Assembly (NCBI GenBank): GCA_965371245.1
Contig: CBDUXT010000069.1
Location: forward strand, 1-32,958
DNA: 32,958 nt
Direction of reading: 5' to 3'
DNA from: CBDUXT01 sp965371245
GTDB lineage: Bacteria > Planctomycetota > Phycisphaerae > UBA1845
The position numbers were made by a program, and so were the translations under genes. Positions within the stretch are counted from its first letter, which is position 1; every line of letters begins with the position of its first letter. Positions 24,560 to 31,543 of this stretch are shown here, in pieces. A model generated the notes under the pieces. The model was given only the letters and a program-made list of their open reading frames with translations, was not told the origin of the DNA and made no database searches.

Positions 24560-24901
24560 GTGGCGATGAGTCGAACCGCACCGTCACCAAACGGCGATAA
24601 CGGTGGCCGATTCCAAAAGGGCAACCCCGGTGGCCCCGGCAACCCCTACGCTCGGCGAACGGCGCGGCTGCGCTCGGTCTTGCTCGACGCCGTGACCGAC
24701 GACGACCTTGAGGCAATCGTTCAGGCCTTGGTGGACCGGGCGAAATCCGGGGACGTGGTCGCTGCTCGTGAGATCCTCAACCGGACCGTGGGCAAGCCGG
24801 GGAACGCGACCGACCCGGACCGGCTCGACGCCGACGAAGCCGAGCTGGCCTCAGCGCGCGACCACCAACAGCTCATGGCGACTCTGTTCGGCAAACTGTA
24901 G
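24560..24901 (+). CDS. GRFQKGNPGGPGNP-type small protein (DUF5681-like)
   Basis: The 113-aa protein has the glycine/proline-rich motif GGRFQKGNPGGPGNPYARR (residues ~15-33). An acidic helical region follows (LLDAVTDDDLEAIVQALVDR, AKSGDVVAAREILNRTVGKP) and then a charged tail. The opening resembles DUF5681-type N-termini, often seen in phage- or plasmid-linked proteins and common in planctomycete mobile DNA, where the function is not known. The GTG start lies 9 bases after GGAGG (24546-24550). In the circular form of the element this gene would sit only 6 bp behind the rebuilt integrase stop, which suggests co-expression with the integrase. Confidence 0.7.
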   Translation: MAMSRTAPSPNGDNGGRFQKGNPGGPGNPYARRTARLRSVLLDAVTDDDLEAIVQALVDRAKSGDVVAAREILNRTVGKPGNATDPDRLDADEAELASARDHQQLMATLFGKL

Positions 24902-24956
24902 GGCCGAACCACCAGAGAATCGACTGTCATCGTCGATCCGGACGCCGGTGCGCGGC

Positions 24957-24985
24957 TTGCACGTCTCTCGGTTTTCATCTATAAT
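24957..24985 (+). promoter_or_regulatory. Consensus sigma70 promoter before the zinc-ribbon gene
   Basis: TTGCAC (24957-24962) and a perfect TATAAT (24980-24985) are separated by exactly 17 bases, the best match to consensus that I noticed in the window. Transcription would start near 24992 and give a leader of about 125 nt before the next start codon. Confidence 0.65.
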
Positions 24986-25041
24986 GAAAGCGTGTAGTGA
25001 CAATCGAGTCTCACGCCCGAAAACAGAAACATCCCGCGCGG

Positions 25042-25100
25042 CCTACGTGCTTTCCTTTTCGGTTGGCGCTACACAACGTAGGGCGCTGCGGGTTCGCGCC
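25042..25100 (+). ncRNA. Structured leader of the zinc-ribbon transcript (possible)
   Basis: Two stems can form in the leader: CCTACGT (25042-25048) with ACGTAGG (25076-25082), and GGCGC (25082-25086) with GCGCC (25096-25100). The second lies just before the ribosome site of the zinc-ribbon ORF. It may be a regulatory leader or a small RNA; the match to any known class is unknown. Confidence 0.3.
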
Positions 25101-25117
25101 GTACGGAGTGGTCGATC

Positions 25118-25291
25118 GTGCTGATTTGCTGCCCTGAATGCGAGCACGAATGCAGCGAAAAGGCCGAAGCGTGCCCGAACTGCGGGTGCCCGCGCCCATT
25201 ATATTCCGGCGCGACGGCAAGTCAGCAAGCAAATAGCGGGGCCGTCGCGGTCGTCCGTGACCGGCGATTCCGTGGCGACTTGGCCCGATGA
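25118..25291 (+). CDS. Small zinc-ribbon protein (57 aa)
   Basis: This short ORF begins at GTG with GGAG (25105-25108) nine bases upstream. It encodes MLICCPECEHECSEKAEACP followed by NCGCP, a classic double CxxC zinc ribbon (CPEC...CPNC), and ends ...VRDRRFRGDLAR. Such peptides are frequent in planctomycete genomes and mobile DNA; the role is unknown but probably involves protein or nucleic-acid binding. The strong upstream promoter suggests it is expressed from the integrated element. Confidence 0.65.
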   Translation: MLICCPECEHECSEKAEACPNCGCPRPLYSGATASQQANSGAVAVVRDRRFRGDLAR

Positions 25292-25296
25292 GGCTC

Positions 25297-25317
25297 GCAT
25301 CGAGGATGACTCGATGC
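25297..25317 (+). terminator. Perfect 8-bp hairpin after the zinc-ribbon gene
   Basis: GCATCGAG (25297-25304) pairs with CTCGATGC (25310-25317) around GATGA, six bases after the stop codon. No U-run follows. It probably stabilises or ends the zinc-ribbon transcript before the next gene. Confidence 0.45.
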
Positions 25318-25362
25318 TACCTCTGCACGGGATTTGGTAGGGTGCGTCAAGGGAGAGAATCG

Positions 25363-26310
25363 ATGAAAACGCGAAGCATTTTCGTGGCCCTCGTGTGTGC
25401 GTGCCTCGGGCCGGAGGCCGGAACCAAGTGCCTCGGGCAAGTGCTGTACTACAAGTCGTCTGGGACGCTTCGCAGCGTCACGGCCATCGGACAAGACGAC
25501 AGGCTCGTTAGCCCTACGCCCGGTGTAACCGTGGGCCCTTTTGCCATTGAGAAGCATGGCGCCCGCGTGTTCTTTGCCGACGGGGACTCCATCTACACAA
25601 ACAACGTTGATGATCCGACGGACGTGGATGTGAAGATCCTTAGTGCTCAGAACATCACCAGTATCGCACTCGACGAAGTGAACGACATGATCTACTGGAC
25701 CGACGGCGGCATCGGCCATGTGAACAGGGCCTCCCTGTCCGATCCGAGCACAGTGGAATTCCTGGAGACCACAGACGAGTTTCCAGGGACGGCCGGCGGC
25801 ACCTTGAGCATCGCCGTCAGCGCCACGCTCGGCATGTATTGCTGGGCTGTAGCAGACGAACTCCTCTGTAGCGAGTTCGACGGCGACAAGCGCATTTCGA
25901 TGGCGAGCATTTCGCACATCAGAGAACTTGCAATTGACGACCAGACTGGCCGCGCATACTTCACCGACTTGGCACACATCTTCCGCGTGCCACTTGACCG
26001 TTCGCGCTTCGTTCAGGTTGTAATGGGCAGCGTGGTGGCGCCGGTGACGCCGGTGCGGTTTACGGTCGATTTCGTCAACGGGGACTTGTACTGGAGTGAC
26101 AGCCTTAAGATATGGACCGCTGACATTGACGGGAGCCCGGCCCTAGAAGTCCTCCTCTTCCCAGCCATCAACAACAACCCCCAAATGCAGGTCAAGCTCG
26201 GCGCGCCTTTGCCCGCTCCGTGCTTCATGCGCTTCGACACGAACGACGACCGGGACATTGACCTACGCGACTTCGCGCGATTCCAGAACTGTCTGACGGC
26301 ACCACGCTAG
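25363..26310 (+). CDS. Secreted YWTD-type beta-propeller with dockerin-like C-terminus
   Basis: The 315-aa protein starts MKTRSIFVALVCACLGPEAG, an export signal, at an ATG with GGGAGAG (25351-25357) just upstream. Blade motifs resemble LDL-receptor class B repeats: ITSIALDEVNDMIYWTDGG, IRELAIDDQTGRAYFTD and FTVDFVNGDLYWSDSLKIW. The C-terminus (FDTNDDRDIDLRDFARFQNC) is the calcium-binding, dockerin-like D-x-N-x-D-x-D tail found on many secreted planctomycete proteins. It is the only exported product in the mobile element and its GC content looks lower than in the replication genes, so it looks like cargo, perhaps a surface or adhesion factor. Ligand and function are unknown. Confidence 0.75.
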   Translation: MKTRSIFVALVCACLGPEAGTKCLGQVLYYKSSGTLRSVTAIGQDDRLVSPTPGVTVGPFAIEKHGARVFFADGDSIYTNNVDDPTDVDVKILSAQNITSIALDEVNDMIYWTDGGIGHVNRASLSDPSTVEFLETTDEFPGTAGGTLSIAVSATLGMYCWAVADELLCSEFDGDKRISMASISHIRELAIDDQTGRAYFTDLAHIFRVPLDRSRFVQVVMGSVVAPVTPVRFTVDFVNGDLYWSDSLKIWTADIDGSPALEVLLFPAINNNPQMQVKLGAPLPAPCFMRFDTNDDRDIDLRDFARFQNCLTAPR

Positions 26311-26323
26311 AGGATGATCGGTA

Positions 26324-26467
26324 ATGACGTGCAAAGCATGCGGAGGCGGGCACCACCAAAGAGTGCGGACCGTGCCACCGGATCGGGCGGCGGCCATCCT
26401 CAAGCGGGCGATCGATCTAGAGCTCGGCCGCCCACACGCCCGACACCCGGAGCATCGACGGTCTTAG
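26324..26467 (+). CDS. Possible small CxxC/HH protein (47 aa)
   Basis: The ORF begins MTCKACGGGHHQRVRTV, with a CxxC pair followed by two histidines, then a helix (DRAAAILKRAIDLELGR) and a His/Arg-rich end. AGAGGA at 26309-26314 lies nine bases upstream, overlapping the stop of the propeller gene, so translation could be coupled. A zinc-binding peptide is plausible. The gene is short and unmatched, hence the modest confidence. Confidence 0.4.
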   Translation: MTCKACGGGHHQRVRTVPPDRAAAILKRAIDLELGRPHARHPEHRRS

Positions 26468-26684
26468 GTGGCGAGCACGGGTAAAGCACGCTTTAACCCG
26501 GGCGATGGCCTCGGGATTCACGACGAACGGAAAGCCGGACGTGCCGGGCAAGCACAACAAGCAGCGTGGCCCCTCCCCCCCTCGCAACGCCCCACCTTGC
26601 TTGACGCGGCGGCTGTGGAATAGACTGTGGCAACCGGGACGGCGGGTGACGGCTCGCCAAGCGTTGTCCGGTGTCACGCTCAAA

Positions 26685-26732
26685 GCACGATCCGGCGTGG
26701 CATCGGCCGACGACCCGGACCTGGGATCGTGC
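26685..26732. promoter_or_regulatory. 9-bp inverted repeat before the HTH-protein gene
   Basis: GCACGATCC (26685-26693) and GGATCGTGC (26724-26732) are perfect inverted copies 30 bp apart, ending three bases before ATG 26736. As the gene product has a C-terminal DNA-binding-like helix pair, this could be its own operator; the pairing is visible, the role is inferred. Confidence 0.4.
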
Positions 26733-26735
26733 ATC

Positions 26736-27827
26736 ATGCCTTACAATCCGTTATCAGAAATATGGCGAAATGACGCGCTGGTCCGCCGTGCGCTCGCCGG
26801 TTGGCAGTGTGCCGGACGGTATGTCGATGGTTGCTTTTGCCGCAAACTGGATTCCGGCGGCTACCTCAGCGACGACCCTCGGGTTCGACTTGAAGCGTTG
26901 AAGAAGGTGCCCGACTACCTCATCGGGGCCGAACTGTGTGGCTCGTTGACTGGCCACCAAGTCACCAAGTCACTGCAATCGCTTTGCGATCGTGACCACG
27001 CGACGGATGAGGGGCCGGACGACCATCATGGCGGTTGGGTATTGCCCGATGATCGAACGGTGTGCGTTTTCGATCCGTGCGATCCGGACACTATCCCGTT
27101 TGCTTCGCTTGACGAAAAAACCGCTGAGCTGGTTAGAAGGATATCCGCCGACAGGCCGCAAGAGCAATGCACCCTTATCGGCCCTGCGAAACCCGCCAAC
27201 GGTGAACCGACGCGGGGACTCATCGTTACTATCGAGGGTAGGTGCGTGAAATACTACGCCCCTCGGAACGAGAAGTGTGGCCGCTGCTACCGCCTTACCG
27301 CAGCGGGGATCGAACAGGCTAGGCGAGACTCTGACAACTCGCCGATCGTTCCGAACGGATCGCAAACTGACACACAGACGCCGGCTCGCCATTCGCCCGA
27401 GGGTACGATTGAGGCACGGATCGAGACTGGCGCCATCGAAAAGGCTAAGCGGGACTGTGTCCGCTCGCCGACCGCTGCGGACGGGTCGCAAACCGACGAA
27501 GATATCTTGGATGCGGAATCCGCAGGCGGGACGGGGCTATCAGCCCAGGGAGCATCGGCGAAGAAGCGAACGAAACGAAAACGCGCCCGTCCGAAACGGA
27601 CTCAGCCGACTGTCGAAATGGTCCGTGCCTACAAAGCAAACCAGGCCGGCACGTCCTATCGTGCAATTGCGAGGGAGTGCCACAAATCGCCGACCACCAT
27701 CGGCAAGTGGGTGGGGATTGCGCGAAGCTATCTTGAATCCGACGCGCGATCCAAGCGCGTGCGAAACAAGCTGCCCGAAGACCAGCGCGGCGCAATTTCC
27801 GTCGCCGACGACAGGGACGCTGACTGA
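26736..27827 (+). CDS. Unknown protein with internal repeat and C-terminal helix-turn-helix
   Basis: The 363-aa product has no recognised family. It has a Cys-rich N-terminal part (GWQCAGRYVDGCFCRKLDSG) and a CGRCYRLTAAG segment near residue 181. Two copies of a repeat follow (IEQARRD..SP..NGSQTD at ~192-212; IEKAKRD..SP..DGSQTD at ~234-254), then a very basic stretch (AKKRTKRKRARPKRTQ, ~275-290). At ~297-334 a resolvase-like helix-turn-helix reads AYKANQAGTSYRAIARE, then KSPTTIGKWVGIAR. It is probably a DNA-binding protein of the element. The frame is open back to 26505, but that part is Arg/Pro-rich without protein character, so I use ATG 26736 (GGGA nine bases before). Confidence 0.6.
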   Translation: MPYNPLSEIWRNDALVRRALAGWQCAGRYVDGCFCRKLDSGGYLSDDPRVRLEALKKVPDYLIGAELCGSLTGHQVTKSLQSLCDRDHATDEGPDDHHGGWVLPDDRTVCVFDPCDPDTIPFASLDEKTAELVRRISADRPQEQCTLIGPAKPANGEPTRGLIVTIEGRCVKYYAPRNEKCGRCYRLTAAGIEQARRDSDNSPIVPNGSQTDTQTPARHSPEGTIEARIETGAIEKAKRDCVRSPTAADGSQTDEDILDAESAGGTGLSAQGASAKKRTKRKRARPKRTQPTVEMVRAYKANQAGTSYRAIARECHKSPTTIGKWVGIARSYLESDARSKRVRNKLPEDQRGAISVADDRDAD

Positions 27828-27831
27828 CGCA

Positions 27832-27962
27832 GTGTCCAGTTTTGTCCACTTCTAACGTCCAGTCCCGAGAAAAACTTGCGTATGGTCTTGCACCGACCCG
27901 TATAGCACGAAACCCACGTCCCGCGTGTCGAGTGCAGCACGCACGCCCTTAAAACTGGACAC
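27832..27962. promoter_or_regulatory. GTCCA repeat array, candidate operator or origin region
   Basis: GTGTCCAGTTTT (27832-27843) is perfectly inverted as AAAACTGGACAC (27951-27962). Two more GTCCA words follow the first at 10- and 13-bp steps (27844, 27857). The array fills the gap directly upstream of the HTH-primase-ATPase block, where iterons or operators would be expected. A further 6-bp palindrome, CGGACC/GGTCCG at 27980-28001, lies before the HTH gene's ribosome site. Confidence 0.5.
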
Positions 27963-28020
27963 TCGCGCCTTTGTTTAGACGGACCGCAATTGGGTGGTCC
28001 GATCTTGGAAGGTACGAATC

Positions 28021-28233
28021 ATGGAGTTACTGACGACAAAACACGTCGCGGCCCGGCTAAAGTTGTGCCAACGTCAAATCGTGAAGCTCGACGCCAGTGG
28101 GAAGCTGCCCGCGCCGGTGCGGGTGGGTCGCTCGGTCCGATGGAGGCTCGACGACATTGACCGCTGGGTGACGCTGGGCTGCCCGTCGCGTTCGGAGTTT
28201 GAGGCACGGCAAGCGGCGGGAGCTGTCCGGTGA
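28021..28233 (+). CDS. AlpA/excisionase-like helix-turn-helix protein
   Basis: The 70-aa protein has a winged-helix layout (LLTTKHVAARLKLCQRQIVK, ASGKLPAPVRVGRSVRW, DDIDRWV) of the MerR-like excisionase/AlpA family, small factors that bend DNA to favour excision or regulate the integrase. GGAAGG at 28007-28012 lies eight bases before ATG 28021. Its TGA overlaps the GTG of the next gene, so the two are translationally coupled. It probably directs excision of this element or controls the replication operon. Confidence 0.75.
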   Translation: MELLTTKHVAARLKLCQRQIVKLDASGKLPAPVRVGRSVRWRLDDIDRWVTLGCPSRSEFEARQAAGAVR

Positions 28234-29072
28234 GCGAGTGGCGTCGCGTGTCGAAGGCGCACCCTTGCCCGATTTGTGAGCGGGCCGACTGGTGCGGCGT
28301 TTCGACTGACGGCTCGGCGGCGGTCTGTATGAGAGTCGAAAGCGGCACGGCAACGCGAAACGGCGGGTGGCTCCATCGACTCACCGACGACCCGCGACCC
28401 TTCCGGCGGCGTGTCGCCCGCGTGGCCATGCGGACGGACTCCGATCTGGACTTCGGTCAGCTCGCGGCGCGCTACGCACACGCGGCGTCCGATGCGGCTG
28501 TGACGGCCCTGGCGGGACAGCTCGGCGTGTCTGCGGATTCGCTCCGGCGGCTGTGTGTCGGATGGGACGGGGAAAGCTGGACGTTCCCTATGGCCGACGC
28601 GACCGGCCGCGTCGTGGGCATTCGTCGGCGACTGCCGAGCGGTCGCAAGCTGAGCGGCAAGGGCGGGCGCGAGGGTCTGTTTGTTCCCGCCGACCTGTCC
28701 GACTCCGTCGAACTGTTTATCGCTGAAGGGCCGACGGACTGCGCTGCCTTGTTGACGCTCGGCCTGCACGCTGTCGGTCGTCCGAGCTGTCGCGGCGGCG
28801 TGGACCAACTGGTCCGATTCGTGCGCAGCTCGCGGCCCTCAAGCGTAGTGATTCTGGCCGACGGTGACGCACCCGGACACGCCGGGGCGCACGTGCTCGC
28901 GGTCGTGTTGCGGCTCTACGTCGCATCGGTCCGCGTGTTTTATCCACCGGACGGTGTAGACGACGCGCGGGCGTGGGTGAAGCGCGGCGCGACGGCGGCT
29001 GACGTACGGCGGTCCGTCGATAGCGTCGCACCGATCGGACTCACCATAAACACACACCGACGGCTTGGCTGA
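28230..29072 (+). CDS. Primase-like protein: zinc finger plus Toprim domain
   Basis: The 280-aa protein begins with a primase-type zinc finger (HPCPICERADWCGVS...AAVCMRVESG; C13, C16, C22, C33). A linker and a Toprim fold follow: E166-G167 (FIAEGPTDCAALL) and D211-G-D213 (VVILADGDAPGHAG), the conserved metal-binding positions. This pairing is found in phage and plasmid primases that supply RNA primers. It overlaps the HTH gene by 4 bases and precedes a DUF3987 ATPase, so the two probably act together in replicating the excised element. Confidence 0.82.
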   Translation: MSEWRRVSKAHPCPICERADWCGVSTDGSAAVCMRVESGTATRNGGWLHRLTDDPRPFRRRVARVAMRTDSDLDFGQLAARYAHAASDAAVTALAGQLGVSADSLRRLCVGWDGESWTFPMADATGRVVGIRRRLPSGRKLSGKGGREGLFVPADLSDSVELFIAEGPTDCAALLTLGLHAVGRPSCRGGVDQLVRFVRSSRPSSVVILADGDAPGHAGAHVLAVVLRLYVASVRVFYPPDGVDDARAWVKRGATAADVRRSVDSVAPIGLTINTHRRLG

Positions 29073-29080
29073 GCCGTCGG
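29057..29080 (+). promoter_or_regulatory. Perfect 9-bp hairpin over the primase stop codon
   Basis: CCGACGGCT (29057-29065) and AGCCGTCGG (29072-29080) form a perfect stem with a 6-nt loop. The primase stop TGA (29070-29072) lies in the loop/stem junction and the GAAGGA of the DUF3987 gene starts four bases later. It could slow ribosome re-entry or protect the transcript. Confidence 0.4.
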
Positions 29081-29098
29081 CGCGAAGGATACAAACGA

Positions 29099-30913
29099 AT
29101 GACAGAACTTGGCACTACGATTGAACTCGATTTTCAACCGGACGGCAATCCCGGCGTGGGTGTGCTCCGGGTGCTCTGCGGCGATGACGTGCTTGCGGCG
29201 GAGCGTATGGACTTGCTCGACCGCGAACAGCGCGAAGCATTCATCGAAAGATTGCGTAACGACCGGCCCGGCATTGACGGGCAATCGCTCACGCGAGATC
29301 TGCTCCGGCTGGCCGCGAAACCCGTGAAGCCCGCTACGGCTCACAAGGAAACGCCCAAGCCCGCGCCGCCGCAATGGCGACCTTTTCCACTGGACGCGCT
29401 GCCGATGGCCCTGCGCGACTTCATCGCCACCAACGCAGCGAGTATGCGCTGCGACCCTTCAATGATCGCCCTGCCCGCTATAGCGACACTGGCCGGTGCA
29501 ATCGGGACGACGCGGCAAATCCACCTGAAGGGACTGTGGTACGAATATCCGATTGTCTGGGCCGCCGTGGTCGCGCGGTCGGGTACGGGCAAGAGCCCGG
29601 CGCTGGACTTGGCCGTGCGAACGATCCGCAACGCGCAAGAGGATCGCTTCGAGCAACACGACGCCGCGATGGTCGAGCATGAAACCGCGCGGAACCGTTA
29701 CGACGCCGAGCTGGGCGACTGGAAACGAAAACTCACGAAAGGTACGGAGCGCGGTGAAATGCCGAAGAAGCCCGACGTGCCCGCGTGCGTTCGGTACTTG
29801 GTTTCCGATTCGACCGTCGAATCGCTCGTTCCGATCCTGTCTGCGAATCCGCGCGGCGTGCTGCTCTGCCGGGATGAACTCGGCGGGTGGTTGCAATCGT
29901 TTAACCAGTACAAGGGGGGCAAGGGGGCGGACCTGCAAAACTGGCTCGAAATGCACCGGGGCGGACCGGTGATTACGGACCGCAAGACAACGGGCACGCT
30001 CCGCGCGTTGCGCGCTGCCGTGTCGGTCTGTGGCACTGTTCAACCCGGTACGTTGTCGCGGTTGCTCACGCCGGAATATTTTGAGGCGGGATTGTCCGCC
30101 CGGATGTTGCTGGCCGCGCCGCCGAGCAAGTTGAAGAAATGGACGAGCGCTGTGCCCGACCGACACGCCGTGGACGCCTACGATTCAATCGTCGCCGCGC
30201 TGCTCCGGCTGGAACACGACACCGACGGTAACTCGATCGCACTCCCGATGACGGCGGACGCTCACGGAGAGTTTGTCCGGTTCTACAACCTGTTCGCAAC
30301 GGAACAAGCGGACGCCGACGATGACGCCACGGCGGCGAGTCTTGCCAAAATCGAGGGGTACGTTCCGCGCCTGGCGCTGGCGTTCGCGCTCGTCGATGAC
30401 CTGCACGCCGTGAAGGTCGAAGTGGATTCGATGCGGTCGGCAATCACGATCGGGCGGTGGTTTGCACGGGAATCGCAGCGTGTTTACGGGATGCTCCGCG
30501 AGAAACCCAAAGAGCGCGACGGCCGCGAGCTGGTGGACTGGATTCACAAGCGAGGCGGGTCGGCGACGCCGCGCGAGCTGCGACAAGGGCTGCGGCGCTA
30601 TCGTGACAACCCGGACACCGCGCTGAGCGACCTGGAACAGCTCGCTCGGACCGGTCGCGGGCGTTGGGACTTTGGCGACAGCGGCAAGCCCGGCGCGCCG
30701 TCCAAGCGGTTTCGATTATTCGAGGTTCCGAGCGCCAACGGTGACAACGACAACGAAACCCAGGCTGGCGCTATCGAAAATGGTGGTTCCGTAGACGTAG
30801 ACGCTGTAGTCGCGCGCCCGGGTGCGAATGACGATGGCTCGCCGGTTGACCCGAAGTACACCGAAACGGCTGCCGCTGAGGCTGATTCCGGGCGGGCGTG
30901 GGGCGAGTTATGA
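29099..30913 (+). CDS. DUF3987 family ATPase, probable replicative helicase
   Basis: The 604-aa protein has a Walker A motif in VVARSGTGKSPALDLA (K165) and a Walker B-like GVLLCRDELGGWL (D259-E260). The flanking pattern (DFIATNAASMRCDPSMIAL, VSDSTVESLVPILSANPRG, LTPEYFEAGLSARMLLAAPP) is that of DUF3987 proteins. These are found next to primases on integrative elements and phages and are thought to be RecA-fold helicases. The last ~150 residues hold a winged-helix-like region (RELVDWIHKRGGSATPRELR) and a disordered acidic tail. GAAGGA precedes the ATG. It ends in an ATGA overlap with the next gene. Confidence 0.83.
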   Translation: MTELGTTIELDFQPDGNPGVGVLRVLCGDDVLAAERMDLLDREQREAFIERLRNDRPGIDGQSLTRDLLRLAAKPVKPATAHKETPKPAPPQWRPFPLDALPMALRDFIATNAASMRCDPSMIALPAIATLAGAIGTTRQIHLKGLWYEYPIVWAAVVARSGTGKSPALDLAVRTIRNAQEDRFEQHDAAMVEHETARNRYDAELGDWKRKLTKGTERGEMPKKPDVPACVRYLVSDSTVESLVPILSANPRGVLLCRDELGGWLQSFNQYKGGKGADLQNWLEMHRGGPVITDRKTTGTLRALRAAVSVCGTVQPGTLSRLLTPEYFEAGLSARMLLAAPPSKLKKWTSAVPDRHAVDAYDSIVAALLRLEHDTDGNSIALPMTADAHGEFVRFYNLFATEQADADDDATAASLAKIEGYVPRLALAFALVDDLHAVKVEVDSMRSAITIGRWFARESQRVYGMLREKPKERDGRELVDWIHKRGGSATPRELRQGLRRYRDNPDTALSDLEQLARTGRGRWDFGDSGKPGAPSKRFRLFEVPSANGDNDNETQAGAIENGGSVDVDAVVARPGANDDGSPVDPKYTETAAAEADSGRAWGEL

Positions 30914-31287
30914 CGGACCTTGCGGAACTACGACGGGAGCTGGATCGTCGGGGGGTGGAGCTGGTGGCGGTCGGCGACCGGATTCGCTTTCGACCCATTG
31001 CGGCGGTAACGGGCGAACTGCTCGATTCGCTTCGGACACACAAGCGCGAGCTGTTGGCGCAGCTCGCCGAGCCGGTGCCGGTAGGCGACGCGGGAACGTG
31101 GGCACGGCAAGCGGCGGCGTTGCACGCCACCGTGGCCGACCCGGACCAGCGGGCGAACCTGCGGGAGCTGTTCGAGCATCGGTCGGCGGTTTGTGAGTAC
31201 GAAGGGAACCTGGACCGCGACGACGCCGAGCGGATCGGGCTGGACGAACTGCGGGACGCTTTGCGAAAGGCGGGAGAATCCGCTTGA
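30910..31287 (+). CDS. Protein with TubC_N-like docking domain
   Basis: The 125-aa product starts inside the stop of the DUF3987 gene (ATGA). Residues 1-55 (DLAELRRELDRRGVELVAVG, RIRFRPIAAVTGELLDSLRT, HKRELLAQLAEP) follow the pattern of TubC N-terminal docking domains, known from nonribosomal peptide assembly lines but also present in many element-encoded proteins that include this L-x-RGV-x-L and RFRP-x-x-AVT-x-ELL layout. The rest is helical and charged. On a replication operon it may dock to the DUF3987 ATPase or primase; that is inference. Confidence 0.65.
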   Translation: MTDLAELRRELDRRGVELVAVGDRIRFRPIAAVTGELLDSLRTHKRELLAQLAEPVPVGDAGTWARQAAALHATVADPDQRANLRELFEHRSAVCEYEGNLDRDDAERIGLDELRDALRKAGESA

Positions 31288-31312
31288 CGGCGTATACGTT
31301 GTGTGATATCTT
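31284..31312 (+). promoter_or_regulatory. Promoter for the small HTH and integrase genes
   Basis: TTGACG (31284-31289) and TATCTT (31307-31312) are 17 bases apart. The -35 box overlaps the TGA stop of the TubC_N-like gene. Transcription would start near 31319, exactly at an ATG of the next gene, so the transcript may be leaderless. Confidence 0.5.
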
Positions 31313-31540
31313 ATGGGAATGGGAATCAAGCGAACCGACGACCCGTACGAAGCCCTGCGGCGGGCGTTCACGGAAAGCGGGCTGAGCCTGAAGCGGCTGT
31401 CCGTTCTGTCCGACACGCGGTATCAGTCCGTGCATGGGTTTTTCGCCAAGCGTGACCGCGACGCGAAACTGGTGACGGTGGCGGCGTGGTGCCGCGTGCT
31501 CGGCTTGCGGTTGGTTCCTATTAAACAAAAAGGACGATGA
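31313..31540 (+). CDS. Small XRE-like helix-turn-helix protein (73-75 aa)
   Basis: The product (MGMGIKRTDDPYEALRRAF, SLKRLSVLSDTRYQSVHGF, VTVAAWCRVLGLRLVPIKQK) is a single helix-turn-helix of the Cro/XRE type, a typical regulator beside a phage-type integrase. ATG 31313 and ATG 31319 are both in frame. The second coincides with the transcription start expected from the promoter at 31284-31312, and no ribosome site precedes either, so leaderless translation is likely. It is followed 3 bases later by the integrase. It may repress its own promoter and thereby the integrase. Confidence 0.65.
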   Translation: MGMGIKRTDDPYEALRRAFTESGLSLKRLSVLSDTRYQSVHGFFAKRDRDAKLVTVAAWCRVLGLRLVPIKQKGR

Positions 31541-31543
31541 CCC

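Noticed and set aside
26505..26735. N-terminal extension of the 26736 protein
   Set aside because: The 77 extra codons are Arg/Pro-rich, contain the 9-bp inverted repeat, and lack a ribosome site.
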